From Maylandia zebra (taxonomy: Eukaryota > Chordata > Actinopteri > Cichliformes > Cichlidae): a stretch of 64,000 bases of DNA. Positions within the stretch are counted from its first letter, which is position 1. Each line of letters opens with the position of its first letter. Location: the NCBI RefSeq assembly GCF_041146795.1, contig NC_135172.1, forward strand, positions 43,712,623 to 43,776,622. The letters are read 5' to 3'. Below are positions 10,701 through 21,625 of the stretch, piece after piece. Below the pieces are notes generated by a model. That model saw only the letters and a program-made list of their open reading frames with translations. It did no database searches and was not told the DNA's origin. The translations under genes were made by a program, and so were the position numbers.

Positions 10701-13700
10701 ATTTTTAGTACGATCAGCTGAAATCATAGCCATATACGACTAAGAGCAGTCATCTAAATAAATGTCTTTGTCAAAATATCACTGGCTGAATTGATGATAA
10801 TTCCTCCACAGAGTGGACCAGGAGAGCTCAGAGGTTCAACGTGGTCAGACTGCCCATCAAACACAGCTGGACTCCATATTTATGGTCTGTACATGTACAA
10901 CAACTACTTTTACATCTATTCTGTTCACAGTCATCTCCATGCTGCTCTTTGTAGACCAGCGGAGTGTCAGTGTGTCCAACATGGATCTGATGTTTGGCTC
11001 CATGATTTCAGTCTGATTGGCTCATTCATAAAGTATTCTGTTCCAGTTGCTGGAGGACAACATCATCACGTTTGTGAAGAACGAGCTGAAGAAGATCCAG
11101 AAGCTTCTGAGTCCAGATTACCCAGAATGCTTAGAGAGTCAGAGGGAGGATGATGAGAAGAGCAGAAGCAGAGAGGCATTTGTGAAGATCACAGTGGACT
11201 TCTTGAGGAGACTGAATGAGGAGGAGCTGGCTGACCGTCTGCTGCGCAGTAAGAAAAAGATAAAGATTAGAGCTGGTTAATGAATGCTAAATTAACTAAT
11301 ATCTTGCAGATGGACAACATGCATGTGTACTTAATAAATTCTTGACTGAGATTTAATTAATTTGTTTTTTAGAAATTCCCACTGAAGGTTATGAACATCA
11401 TTTCAAGTCTGCACTGAAGAAGAAGTTCCAGTGTGTGTTTGAGGGCATCACTAAAGCAGGAAACCCAACCCTTCTGAATCAGATCTACACAGAGCTCTAC
11501 ATCACAGAGGGAGGGACTGCAGAGGTCAATGATGAACATGAGGTCAGACAGATGGAAACAGCATCCAGGAAACCAGACAGACCAGAAACAACCATCAGAC
11601 AAGAAGACATCTTTAAAGCCTCACCTGGAAGAGATGAACCAATCAGAACTGTGCTGACAAAGGGAGTGGCTGGCATTGGGAAAACTGTCCTAACACAGAA
11701 GTTCACCCTGGACTGGGCTGAAGGCAAAGCCAACCAGGACTTCCAGTTCATGTTTCCATTCACTTTCAGAGAGCTGAATGTGCTGAAAGAGGAAAAGTTC
11801 AGCTTGGTGGGACTTGTTCATCACTTCTTTACTGAAACCAAAGAAGCAGGAATCTGCAGCTTTGAAGACGTCCAGGTTGTGTTCATCTTTGATGGTCTGG
11901 ATGAGTGTCGACTTCCTCTGGACTTCCACAAAACTACAATCCTAACTGATGTTACAGAGTCCACCTCAGTGGATGTGCTGCTGATAAACCTCATCAGGGG
12001 GAAACTGCTTCCCTCTGCTCGCCTCTGGATAACCACTCGACCTGCAGCAGCCAATCAGATCCCTCCTGGGTTTGTTGACATGGTGACAGAAGTCAGAGGG
12101 TTCACTGACCCACAGAAGAATAAGTACTTCAGGAAGAGAATTGGAGATAAGAAGCAGTCCAGCAGGATCATCTCCCACATCAAGACATCACGAAGCCTCC
12201 ACATCATGTGCCACATCCCAGTCTTCTGCTGGATCACTGCTACAGTTCTGGAGGATGTGCTGGAAACCAGACAGGGAGGACAGCTGCCCAACACCCTGAC
12301 TGAGATGTACATCCACTTCCTGGTGGTTCAGGCCAAAGTGAAGAAGGTCAAGTATGATGGAGGAGCTGAGACAGATCCACACTGGAGTCCAGAGAGCAGG
12401 AAGATGATGGAGTCTCTGGGAAAACTGGCTTTTGATCAGCTGCAGAAAGGAAACCTGATCTTCTATGAATCAGACCTGACAGAGTGTGGCATCGATATCA
12501 GAGCAGCCTCAGTGTACTCAGGAGTGTTCACACAGATCTTTAAAGAGGAGAGAGGACTGTACCAGGACAAGGTGTTCTGCTTCATCCATCTGAGTGTTCA
12601 GGAGTTTCTGGCTGCTCTTCATGTCCATCTGACCTTCATCAACTCTGGACTCAATCTGCTGGAAGAACAACAAACAACCTCCAAGAACTCTGACACAAGA
12701 GAATCTACAGAGAAAAACTTCTACCAAACTGCTGTGGACAAGGCCTTACAGACTCCAAATGGACACCTGGACTTGTTCCTCCGCTTCCTCCTGGGTCTTT
12801 CACTGCAGACCAACCAGACCCTCCTACGAGGCCTGCTGACACAGACAGGAAGTAGCTCACAGACCAATCAGGAAATGATCCAGTACATCAAGAAGACACT
12901 CAGTGAGAATCTGTCTACAGAGAAAAGCATCAATCTGTTCCACTGTCTGAATGAATTAAATGATCGTTCTCTAGTGGAGGAGATCCAGCAGTCCTTGAGT
13001 TCAGGAAGTCTCTCCACAGATAAACTGTCTCCTGCTCAGTGGTCAGCTCTGGTCTTCATCTTACTGTCATCAGAAGAAGATCTGGATGTGTTTGACCTGA
13101 ATAAATACTCTGCTTCAGAGGAGGCTCTTCTGAGACTGCTACCAGTGGTCAAAGCCTCCAACAGAGCTCTGTAAGTAAATATGTGGTCATTCCTTTTTGA
13201 ATTTGTGAAATATTCAAAATAATTCAGCTGTCAAAGGTCCTCTCGAGCCTCTCGATTATCAAAGACATGTCTGTAAATTGCTGCATTCATCTTTCCCTGA
13301 CTAGTCTCCTGGTTCCTGCTGCCATAAACCTTCCCCACAGCATCCTGATGCCACCACTTGTTCACCTGTAGAGATGGTATTGGCCAGGTGATGACCTTTA
13401 GCTGGTTTCCTTTAGACACGACATTTGGCATTCTGGCCAAAGAGTTCACATCAGATCTTTGGTCACCTCTCTATTTGCTCTGAAATGCTCTCTCAAAAAT
13501 GGGACCGTATATAAACAAGCCTGTGCCTTTAAAAATCACAGCCAGTCAACTGGTGGACTCTATTCAACTTGTAGAAATATCTAACAAATGATCAGTGGAA
13601 ATGGGATACACCTGAGCTTAATTTTGAGTGGCATGGTTGTGAATACTTGCTTATACTTGCTTATACGTTTTATTTATTTATTTTTTGGTTGTTTCATTTT

Positions 13701-16700
13701 AAATAAGTTTCTGAAAAATTTTCAAGCAGACTTTTTTTTTTTACTTTGTCACTATGGGTTGTAAACAGCACACGGCAGAACCAACCACAGTTTCACAGTT
13801 TGCATCCTGCTGTATTTAACACTTTTTCCCGGTTGCTGTACACACACAGTCAGCTGCAGCTCCACAGCTTGCAGCGTGAGCCGGGATTGCATATGCCGTA
13901 CAGATGGGTCCATCTCCCCTACAGCGGCTCAGCGATAGGGAAGTGTGAGTCCAAGTGGCTACCCACGTATCCGTGGCGCTGGTGACGGGGGCCACCCATG
14001 TGGCAATTGCAGATGTAAGCAGAGGCTCCCACGTGGCTTGGCAGGTGGCCGGCATGCAGGACCACTTGGCGTGCTGACCTCAGGACACCACTAGACCGGC
14101 CAGCATGGTGACCTCAGGAGTAGCACGACCCTTGCACGCTTCGACCTCCACCACCTGCTTTAGATGCCCCTCGCAGCGCCTCCTCGACCTCCACCTCTGG
14201 CTGGAGAGGCCCCTCGCAGTGCCTCTGCCCGGTCCGTGAAGACACACCAGTCGCTCTGCGGCCCTCCTCTGGGGCCATGACGGGTGCAGGCCCCTGCCGG
14301 CCAACAGCCGCTCCCACCCAAGGAGTAGTGATGGGTGCGCTGACAGGCTGCATCCTGGCTGGTTTCACCCTGGAGGCCAGAACAGGCGCTGTGCAGTTGA
14401 GGGTCATAGGTGGGGGTGGCGGGGGTGACGGCCAGGAACTAATCTGAGCTGCTAGACTCATGATTCGCTGCATCCGGCACTCGGATCAGTTTTGTAGTTC
14501 TTCCCACGGGTGGCGAGACACCGCCGCCTGCTCTCACTGCATGGCCACTAGCTCGGCCACTTTTTGGGCCAGCTCCTTCCCTGGCTGGCCCGGTCTTGGG
14601 TCTGCCACGCCCCCTCCTGGGTTTTGGCGCCACTGTAAACATCACACGGCAGACCCAACCACAGTTTCATGCTTTTCAGCATGCTGCTTTCTTTAACAGC
14701 CCAACACATACCAATAACAACAATCTAATGACTAACAGCACAGTCTTTTAAGCCAGCAAGGCATGATTGGTGTGATTCATTTTGGAATGAGGCTCTAACA
14801 TGACAACTTGGAGAAAACTGAACTGCTGTGAATACTTTCTGCATGCATTCTAGATCTGATCCTTCAGCCTCATCTCCGAGATTTGCTAGCCTCGTGTTTT
14901 TCACTCACAATGTTGTCTTCAAGGACAGGAGTTTTGTTCTTTATATCAATTACACATACTTTAGTTAGCTAATCATAGCTCAGTTTATAACTCGCCTTCA
15001 GTGTAGTCTGTTATCTCCTTTTTCATTTCTGCTATGAACTTTCCAACAAGTGTGATCATACCAGAAGCTTACTGACCAAAAGCATCTGGTGGAGGTGCAA
15101 CACTTAAGTGTCCCTTAGAAGAGATTTGTTTGGGCCAAGAAAGTGACCAATAGTGCCTTCTGTTTATGCCAACAGGTATATTTAGACAGAGCTTGATTTG
15201 TGTTTTCACAAAGAAAATTTAAAATGTTTTATTAGATTTGTTTTAACTCAAATTTTAGAGTATTTTCTTAACCATGAATTGGGCTGTCTAGGTTCAGCAT
15301 TTACAGTAATTTAATCTTATCACAAATCTTGCTTTTCAGATTGAGTGGCTGCAACCTTTCAGGGAGAAGCTGTGAAGTTCTGTCTGCTCTCAACTTCCAG
15401 TCCTCTAGTCTCCGAGAGCTGGACCTGAGTAACAATGACCTGTGGGATTCAGGAGTGAGGCTTTTCTCTGCAGGACTGAAAAATCCACATTGTAAACTGG
15501 AATTTCTCAGGTCAGGAATCAGCCATAAAACATTAAATTGTATTAATATTTAAACAGCTACCCATCATATAATTGTCAAATTATTTTTGTTTAACCTTTT
15601 GCATAGTGTTAGACTCTGGGTACTGTAGACTTTTTTCATATTTCATATTTTTGCATGTTTAAAAAGTGAATTCATTCACCGTCCATTTAGAGAATTTAGG
15701 GCTATTTTGTGCTTGTGATATACGAATTCCCTTTCATTGCTATGAATGATAGATTAAGGAAAAACTGCAGGAAATGCAAAAAAGACCTTGAGACATTGAG
15801 AATAGTTACAAGTACCTGGGAATCCCACAGGCAAATGTGGCTTCCAGGAAAGCTGCAACCACAAGTTCTGAGCAGTCAGCCGAATGGGAAGAACAAGATC
15901 TGGACAATCAATACCTATGCCCTTCCCCACTGGTGAGATCATCAGTTGGCTAAAGGAGGCGATAGAAAAAGCAGATGAAGACAGCCATAGTGATAGATGT
16001 AGCTGAGTGATAGTAATATGAGAAACCTGAAAAATACGACGGGCTGTGAGATGAGCTCAAAAAGATGTCGAGGGTGAAGGAAACAGTGGTTCTCTTGGTA
16101 ACTGGAGCAGCGAGGGCAGTGACCTCCAAACTGGGCGAGTGGCTCCAGCAGATCCCAGGAATGACGTCTGAGATCTGCGTCCAGAAGAGTGCAGTCCTAG
16201 GAACAGCAAAGATACTGGGCAGAACCCTCATGGCCTTATCACTGTGAAAGACAAAGCTGGCACCACTGATTAACAATGGGCAAAAAAATCCAACTAATTA
16301 TATCTCATTATGTGTTCTCAATTGCTGCTGCTATAAATAAAGCTAACATTAACTGAATGCGTGGAATGGGTGCGTGGCATTCAAGCTCAAAAAAAAGAAA
16401 AAAACAACAACACAGCAACAACAAAAAAGTGTTCACACGTTGTTCTGTCTGCAGTCTGTCAGGCTGTCTGATCACAGAGGAAGGCTGTACGTCTCTGGCC
16501 TCAGCTCTGAGCTCCAACCCCTCCCATCTGAGAGAGCTGGACCTGAGTTACAATCATCCAGGAGACTCGGGAATGAAGCTGCTGTTGGCTGGACTGAAGG
16601 ATCCAGACTGGAGACTGGACACTCTCAGGTATGGAGAGAATGTCTGATAGAGGAGGATGAATTTTAATTTCCTCAGGGAATGATAGAGTTCTCTGATTCT

Positions 16701-19700
16701 CTCCCTTTCACATATATTCTACGTGTGAATCAAAGGAACATGTGTTTCGTTCAGCCTGCTATCCCACAGCTTCCCATCCAGTGTGATACTCAGCCTTTCA
16801 GCCTTAACTGGAGAGCAGTCTTCTGGTCGAGTCAGTGCTAAATCAGCTGTCGGCCTTCTTCACGTAGTTACTGGGTCTTACAGACAGACGCATCAAACAA
16901 ACAGACATTTTATCTTCTAAAAGGATTCAGTGTTTCTTTTGATAATAAAAGCCTAAGCACCAAATGAGCAATACATATTTAGCCCTTCTACTTCTCAACA
17001 TCTGGGGCTCCAACTTATCTCTCAACTCAGTCCTGAGTCCTCCTCACCCGACCCCAACCAGCAATGGCATCTGATAGTTTGGTGGCACGTGTTCGTCCTT
17101 TACTGCCATTGTTATCAATCTGTTTATAAGAGTCCTCAAACATGAGATCTGACAACATCAATCCCAGAAAATTCTTTCATCTCATGTGACAGTTTCCATA
17201 ATCCTTCCGGTGCCCTGGTAACTGACCCGTCCAGAGCTGTATAATTTGAAATATACATACAACAAGCCAGCCCAAGCATTGGACGCACCCAATGTGTCCA
17301 ATTTTTTGCCAAAAGCATAACTAAAGCTATCCTGATCTGGACTGTCATAACTGACGTTGACATCAACTTTTCTGATAGTCCAGCTATTGCATTCCTGGTC
17401 AGGTTAGCCAATTTCTGCACATTGTAATGAACATAATTAATACAGCTAAAATCCTTATTGGGTGTTATGCAAAGTACTATAGACTCAAACCCGTTAACTG
17501 TTGGGTTTGCCAATTTATAAGTAAGTAACGTGTACTTATTAAGCGCTTTTTGTAGACAGGCCGTCACAAAGAGCTGAACATGAAGGTAAAAATAAACAGA
17601 ACGCTAAGTATCCAAACTCTCTGTGAATGGTACTCATGGACAAGGCCCATTTAATCAATGGCCCTTGATCAGTGGTTGTTGATCAATGGGGATGAGAATT
17701 TGCATAATTATGATACTGACCTCCCAGCCCATTGTTCCTTCAGTGGGCTGGTTTCAGTCATTATGCAAATTTACTGTTTATAAGATTGAAACCTGCAGTC
17801 AGCTGAGACTGAAGACGTCACCTGGATGATGATGAAACGTTTCTCCCACAAAACGCTACGTCCAGATGAACAGAAGCAACTTTTGGAGATTTACTTACCT
17901 GGATGATTGAGAAATGCATCAAGAAGAACACTAAGTAACAAAACAGACAATATAAACAATACAAAAGGTTAAAGGTAAATAAAAAGGTAAAAGAAATGAA
18001 AGCGATCAACAGAAGGCTTTGAATGAATTTTTATTCATCTGGAACTCCTTTCTGTATCCCTGTTGATTTATATGTGCTGAGAATTTTGTCTAATATGGAC
18101 CGTCTATTCCAATTTTTGGACTGATGTACCTTTTGTCTTATAACTCTTACTGGCAGTCCCAACCTGACCATTGAGCAAGACACTGACCAGGCACTGGGCA
18201 ATACCAAAACAAATCAGCCTTTATATCAAAGATCTGGAAGAATTTGGCCATAAAGTAAAATTCACGGTGCCGTCAGGGCGTACGTCCTCTACTTTGGTAT
18301 CCAGATTTTGATATAAACAACAGGCTCTGCTTACCTTTATTTTGAAGGCTTTCTGTGAGCTGAACCGAAACCAGTTGAAAAACTCCATCAGGGTCGCCAC
18401 TTTGTTGTGTTCATTTTTCTTTCTTAAGGAAGGAGAACGACTATCTTTGGAAAGATTTTATTGGCTTCAGCAGTTGAAGTTACAAGTTATTGCGTGCTGG
18501 ACCTCAATGTGAACACGCGGTCTGCTTCACAAATAGGATGGCCCTGTAAGCATGCAATACAGTTTTATACCGCGATGTGGTGCTCCTACCGTCTCCCCTG
18601 CGGGTCTTCTCCACTCCGTCCATGTCTGACCTTGTCCTACCATCTGCTTCTTTCCTGGAAAAAAGAAAAAACACCTCCGTAGCCTAACCTTGTTGCACTA
18701 ATATTATCCAGCAATTCTTAGCCTCTTATTTTCTACTGATTATCTAAATCTGGGACATTGTGTTCGGACTCTCTCAGCCCAGAAAAAATATCCCCCTGAC
18801 TCTATAGGAGGAGGATTGAAGATCACTTTGCTGACAACGACCCCAGAAAAATGTGGCAGGGGATCAATCACATTACCAACTACAGAAGCAATAACCAGGC
18901 AACATCTAGGACTGATGCCTCACTGGCTGAGGATCTAAGCCGTTTCTTCGCCCGCTTTGAGACGACCAAGCCCTCAGCTGCCACACCACTTCCACCCGCC
19001 CCCAGCACTGGCACACTAACACTTAGGGAGCACCAAGTGAGGTGTGTTCTAAGGTCAGTGAATCCCAGGAAGGCGGCAGGTCCTGATGGAATACATGGAA
19101 AGGTTCTCAGAGCATGTGCTGACGAACTGACCGGAGTCTTCACTAAAATCTTCAACCTTTCCTTGTCATCAAACACCGTCCCGCCCTGCCTCAAAACCTC
19201 CACCATCATCCCCATCGCCAAGAAGACAGCTGTGGCCAGCCCAAATGACTACAGGCCTGTTGCACTTACGCCTGTAGTGATGAAGTGCTTTGAGAGACTG
19301 GTCTGTCAGCACATCAGGGCCGGTCTGCCTCCCACTCTGGACCCCCACCAATTTGCCTACAGGACAAATCGTTCCACCGAGGACGCTATCACCATAGCAC
19401 TCCACACTGCGCTGAGTCACCTGGAGCACCGAGGAAGCTATGTGAGAATGCTCTTCCTGGACTTCAGCTCAGCATTCAATCATATCATCCCGGAGATCCT
19501 GGTCCAGAAACTGTCTCACCTGGGACTTTCCACCCCCATCTGCCTCTGGATCAAGGACTTCCTGACAAATAGACCACAGTCTGTCAGACTCGGCCCCCAC
19601 CGGTCCAGCACCATCACACTCAGCACCGGGTCTCCACAAGGATGTGTTTTGAGTCCCCTCCTGTTTACGCTCTACACATCCGACTGCTCCCCTACCCATC

Positions 19701-21625
19701 TCTCAAACACCATCATAAAGTTCGCGGATGACACCACAGTGGTTGGACTCATCTCAAGGGGGGATGAGTCGGACTACAGAGATGAGGTCAACAGACTGAC
19801 TGAGTGGTGTTCAGTTAACAACCTCCAACTGAACACCACGAAAACTAAAGAACTTATCTTGGACTTCAGGAAGGGCAGAGCAGACCCGGCCCCACTTTAC
19901 ATTCACGGGAGCTGTGTGGAGAGGGTACACTCCATGAGGTTTCTGGGCGTGCAGATCTCTGATGACCTCTCCTGGACTGCAAATACTACAGCGGTGGTTA
20001 AAAAGGCCCAGCAGCGTCTCCACTTTCTGAGAGTGCTCAGGAGGAACAACCTGGAGGAGAGGCTGCTGGTGACATTTTACAGAGCCACCATAGAGAGCAT
20101 CCTAACGTACGGCATAACATCATGGTATGCAGGGTGCTCAGCTGCAGACAGGAAAGTACTGCAGAGGGTCATCAACACAGCCCAGAAGATCACTGGCTGC
20201 TCTCTGCCCAGCCTGGAGGTCACTGCAAACTCTCGGTACCTCAGCAGAGCTGGCAATATCATCAAGGACCACTCTCACCCCAGCAACCAACTGTTTGAAC
20301 TATTACCGTCAGGCCGACGGTACAGGTCACATAAAACCAGGACAAACAGATTCAGGGATAGCTTCTTTCCCAGAGCTATCACCGTAGTAAATAAACACAA
20401 AAACAACTGAACCTATTCCATACCGTCACTGTCATTATATTATGCTGCTATTCATACTGTCATTATATTAATGCTGCTATCCTGTATATATTGTACATAC
20501 TATTGTTTGAGTACTTACGATTGTTTTTTTTGTACTTTTTATATTTTACATTTATATTTATTATTGAAACTTGCACCAAGGGAGTGGCACTCCAATTTCA
20601 TTGTACTCTGTACAATGACAATAAAGGCTATTCTATTCTATTCTATTCTAACTCCACAATTGATGTGTAAGCATGTTTGCAAGCTCTACATGTCAGTCTT
20701 AATAATTCAATTTAAGAATATTGCTGAATTAATGCGTTTGGCCCTTATTACATGGAGTGCCACATTTGTATGAGCACAATAGAAATGTGTATAAACCATC
20801 AAGCAAAAGCAGCTTTATTTAATCATTTTCCATCCTAACACTATCAGTCTGTGTATGAGAGCCATGTAATGTCCATGTGTGCATGCTGACTGTGCTGCTC
20901 TGACCCCCCTCCTCCTTTCAGGGTGGAGCCTGCTGGAGAACAATGGTTGACACCAGGTCTGAGGAAGTGTAAGTGTGTTTTTAATGGGATTCATGAAAAC
21001 AAAGCAGCACACATTCACATCTCTGATCCATCATCTGTTCAATCAATGAACAGATGATGGATCAATAACTGCAGCTGGATTGTGTTTGTTCTCTCCATCA
21101 GATTCCTGTCAACTCACAGTCGACACAAACACAGTGAACACAAACCTCCAACTGTCCGACAACAACAGGAAGGTGACACGTGTGGAGGAGGTTCAGTCGT
21201 ATCCTGATCATCCAGACAGATTTGATGTTCGTCCCCAGCTGCTGTGCACAAATGGTCTGACTGGTCGCTGTTACTGGGAGGTTGAATGGGGAGGACTGGT
21301 TGATATATCAGTGAGTTACAGAAGAATCAGAAGGAAAGGAGAGACGTACAACTGTGTTTTTGGATACAACGATCAGTCCTGGAGTCTGAACTGCATTAAA
21401 GATGGTCCTGATGCTGTCTGTCACAATAACAATCGAGCATCCATCTCCTCCTCCTCCTCCGTCTCTAACAGAGTAGCAGTGTATGTGGACTGTCCTGCTG
21501 GCACTCTGTCCTTCTACAGAGTCTCTGACACTCTGATCCACCTCCACACCTTCAACACCACATTCACTGATACTCTTTATCCTGGGTTTTGGTTAGAAAG
21601 TGGTGCCTCAGTGTGTCTGTGCTGA
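7748..21625 (+). CDS. NLR immune receptor (FISNA-NACHT-LRR-B30.2)
   Basis: Fish-type NLR of the NLRC3-like/NLR-C group, a cytosolic innate-immune sensor. Coding exons: 7748-7824, 7904-7987, 8438-8554, 10812-10884, 11047-11248, 11373-13170, 15340-15510, 16455-16628, 20922-20968, 21102-21625. All have GT-AG borders and compatible phases; the total is 3267 nt, about 1088 aa. Exons 2 and 3 both end in VSAAER, evidence of exon duplication. Exon 6 carries FISNA and NACHT: Walker A GVAGIGKT at about residues 282-289 and Walker [11 protein letters not shown] at about 353-362. Exons 7 and 8 (171 and 174 nt) are single LRRs. The last exon encodes PRY-SPRY (about residues 915-1088). An acceptor at 7701-7704 implies an upstream 5'UTR exon. 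No disabling lesion was seen. Only two LRR exons is short for the family. The exact orthologue cannot be named. Confidence 0.87.
8555..10811 (+). other. NLR intron 3, with TIR element
   Basis: No coding sequence beyond the flanking exons. The stretch 8820-9240 looks like old repeat sequence; 9677-10533 holds a TIR element described separately. The rest shows nothing recognisable. Confidence 0.5.
9677..10533. mobile_element. Non-autonomous DNA transposon with short TIRs
   Basis: ATCCGGTCGTTAAGT at 9677-9691 is exactly inverted at 10519-10533, and the similarity weakly extends inward (GGGCCTAAA near both ends). There is no transposase ORF. The internal part, about 9917-10500, is about 90% similar by eye to 61968-62560, so the family is multi-copy. 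No clear target-site duplication was found, so the superfamily is open. Confidence 0.6.
13230..13757 (-). mobile_element. Tc1-like remnant in NLR intron 6
   Basis: Bases 13230-13450 read on the minus strand as a decayed fragment of a Tc1 transposase around the region between the catalytic residues, with stops and frame changes. Bases 13490-13755 look like the 5' non-coding part and inverted repeat of the same kind of element. The family differs from the one at 4082-5818. Confidence 0.6.
13760..14700 (-). mobile_element. Small LTR-like element (candidate)
   Basis: About 65 bp beginning TGTAAACA at 13760 recurs as a direct repeat at 14634. On the minus strand the right-hand copy ends TTTACA and, one base later, TGGCGCC follows, the form of a tRNA primer-binding site. 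A purine tract precedes a TGG start at about 13912 on the minus strand, making 13760-13912 a possible 3' LTR. The copies diverge beyond about 65 bp and no gag or pol motif is certain. Confidence 0.4.
14701..15339 (+). other. Remainder of NLR intron 6
   Basis: AT-rich intronic sequence ending in the pyrimidine-rich acceptor before the first LRR exon at 15340. No other feature seen. Confidence 0.5.
15730..16255 (+). mobile_element. LINE remnant with restriction-like endonuclease
   Basis: Broken frames encode the C-terminal part of a LINE of the group with a restriction-like endonuclease (R4/Dong/Rex6 type). One frame gives [10 protein letters not shown] near 15975, resembling the endonuclease core. 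Another gives [20 protein letters not shown] and KILGRTL near 16130-16230, typical of the C-terminus. Stops separate them. It lies in the intron between the two LRR exons. Confidence 0.55.
16629..18800. other. NLR intron 8, left part
   Basis: Besides the env-like remnant (entered separately), 17640-17860 resembles a common fish interspersed repeat (the CAATGGCCCTTGATCAGTGG region followed by AAACGTTTCTCCCACAAAAC). The rest to 18800 shows no gene. Confidence 0.4.
17040..17567 (-). pseudogene. Endogenous retrovirus env (TM subunit) remnant
   Basis: The minus-strand frame 17567-17136 stays open for 143 codons and has the layout of a retroviral transmembrane-subunit ectodomain: an N-linked site before a helical heptad stretch, an ALVMLLAKN segment where the immunosuppressive-like region lies, a CC pair (LACCMYISN), then [16 protein letters not shown] and [11 protein letters not shown]. 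The first cysteine of the usual CX6CC motif is not in place. Surface subunit, fusion peptide and membrane anchor are not intact here, and no LTRs are recognised next to it. It is an old, non-functional copy in an NLR intron. The retroviral genus is not determined. Confidence 0.5.
18800..20652 (+). mobile_element. L2-like LINE, 5'-truncated, with (TTCTA)n tail
   Basis: A 5'-truncated non-LTR retrotransposon in the same orientation as the NLR. It contains an open reverse-transcriptase frame (18851-20410), a 3' UTR ending in a GTACAATGACAATAAAGGCT motif, and a short pentanucleotide repeat tail at about 20630-20652. A decayed relative with the same tail lies at 56560-57520. Confidence 0.85.
18851..20410 (+). 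CDS. LINE reverse transcriptase (truncated ORF2, 519 aa)
   Basis: Residues about 55-330 form a reverse transcriptase: [43 protein letters not shown] (palm Asp), [14 protein letters not shown] and [10 protein letters not shown], the catalytic DD pair intact. The C-terminal part has [17 protein letters not shown] and [13 protein letters not shown]. The apurinic endonuclease expected at the N-terminus is absent: the frame is open upstream only to about 18806, where the element is truncated. No stop interrupts the RT. Clade by motif style is L2/CR1-group; the exact family is not established. It is not part of the NLR product. Confidence 0.85.
   Translation: MWQGINHITNYRSNNQATSRTDASLAEDLSRFFARFETTKPSAATPLPPAPSTGTLTLREHQVRCVLRSVNPRKAAGPDGIHGKVLRACADELTGVFTKIFNLSLSSNTVPPCLKTSTIIPIAKKTAVASPNDYRPVALTPVVMKCFERLVCQHIRAGLPPTLDPHQFAYRTNRSTEDAITIALHTALSHLEHRGSYVRMLFLDFSSAFNHIIPEILVQKLSHLGLSTPICLWIKDFLTNRPQSVRLGPHRSSTITLSTGSPQGCVLSPLLFTLYTSDCSPTHLSNTIIKFADDTTVVGLISRGDESDYRDEVNRLTEWCSVNNLQLNTTKTKELILDFRKGRADPAPLYIHGSCVERVHSMRFLGVQISDDLSWTANTTAVVKKAQQRLHFLRVLRRNNLEERLLVTFYRATIESILTYGITSWYAGCSAADRKVLQRVINTAQKITGCSLPSLEVTANSRYLSRAGNIIKDHSHPSNQLFELLPSGRRYRSHKTRTNRFRDSFFPRAITVVNKHKNN

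Noticed and set aside
17800-17860. Hammerhead-ribozyme-like sequence near ACCTGGATGATGATGAAACG
   Set aside because: The CUGANGA core box is not intact and the stems could not be paired convincingly by hand.
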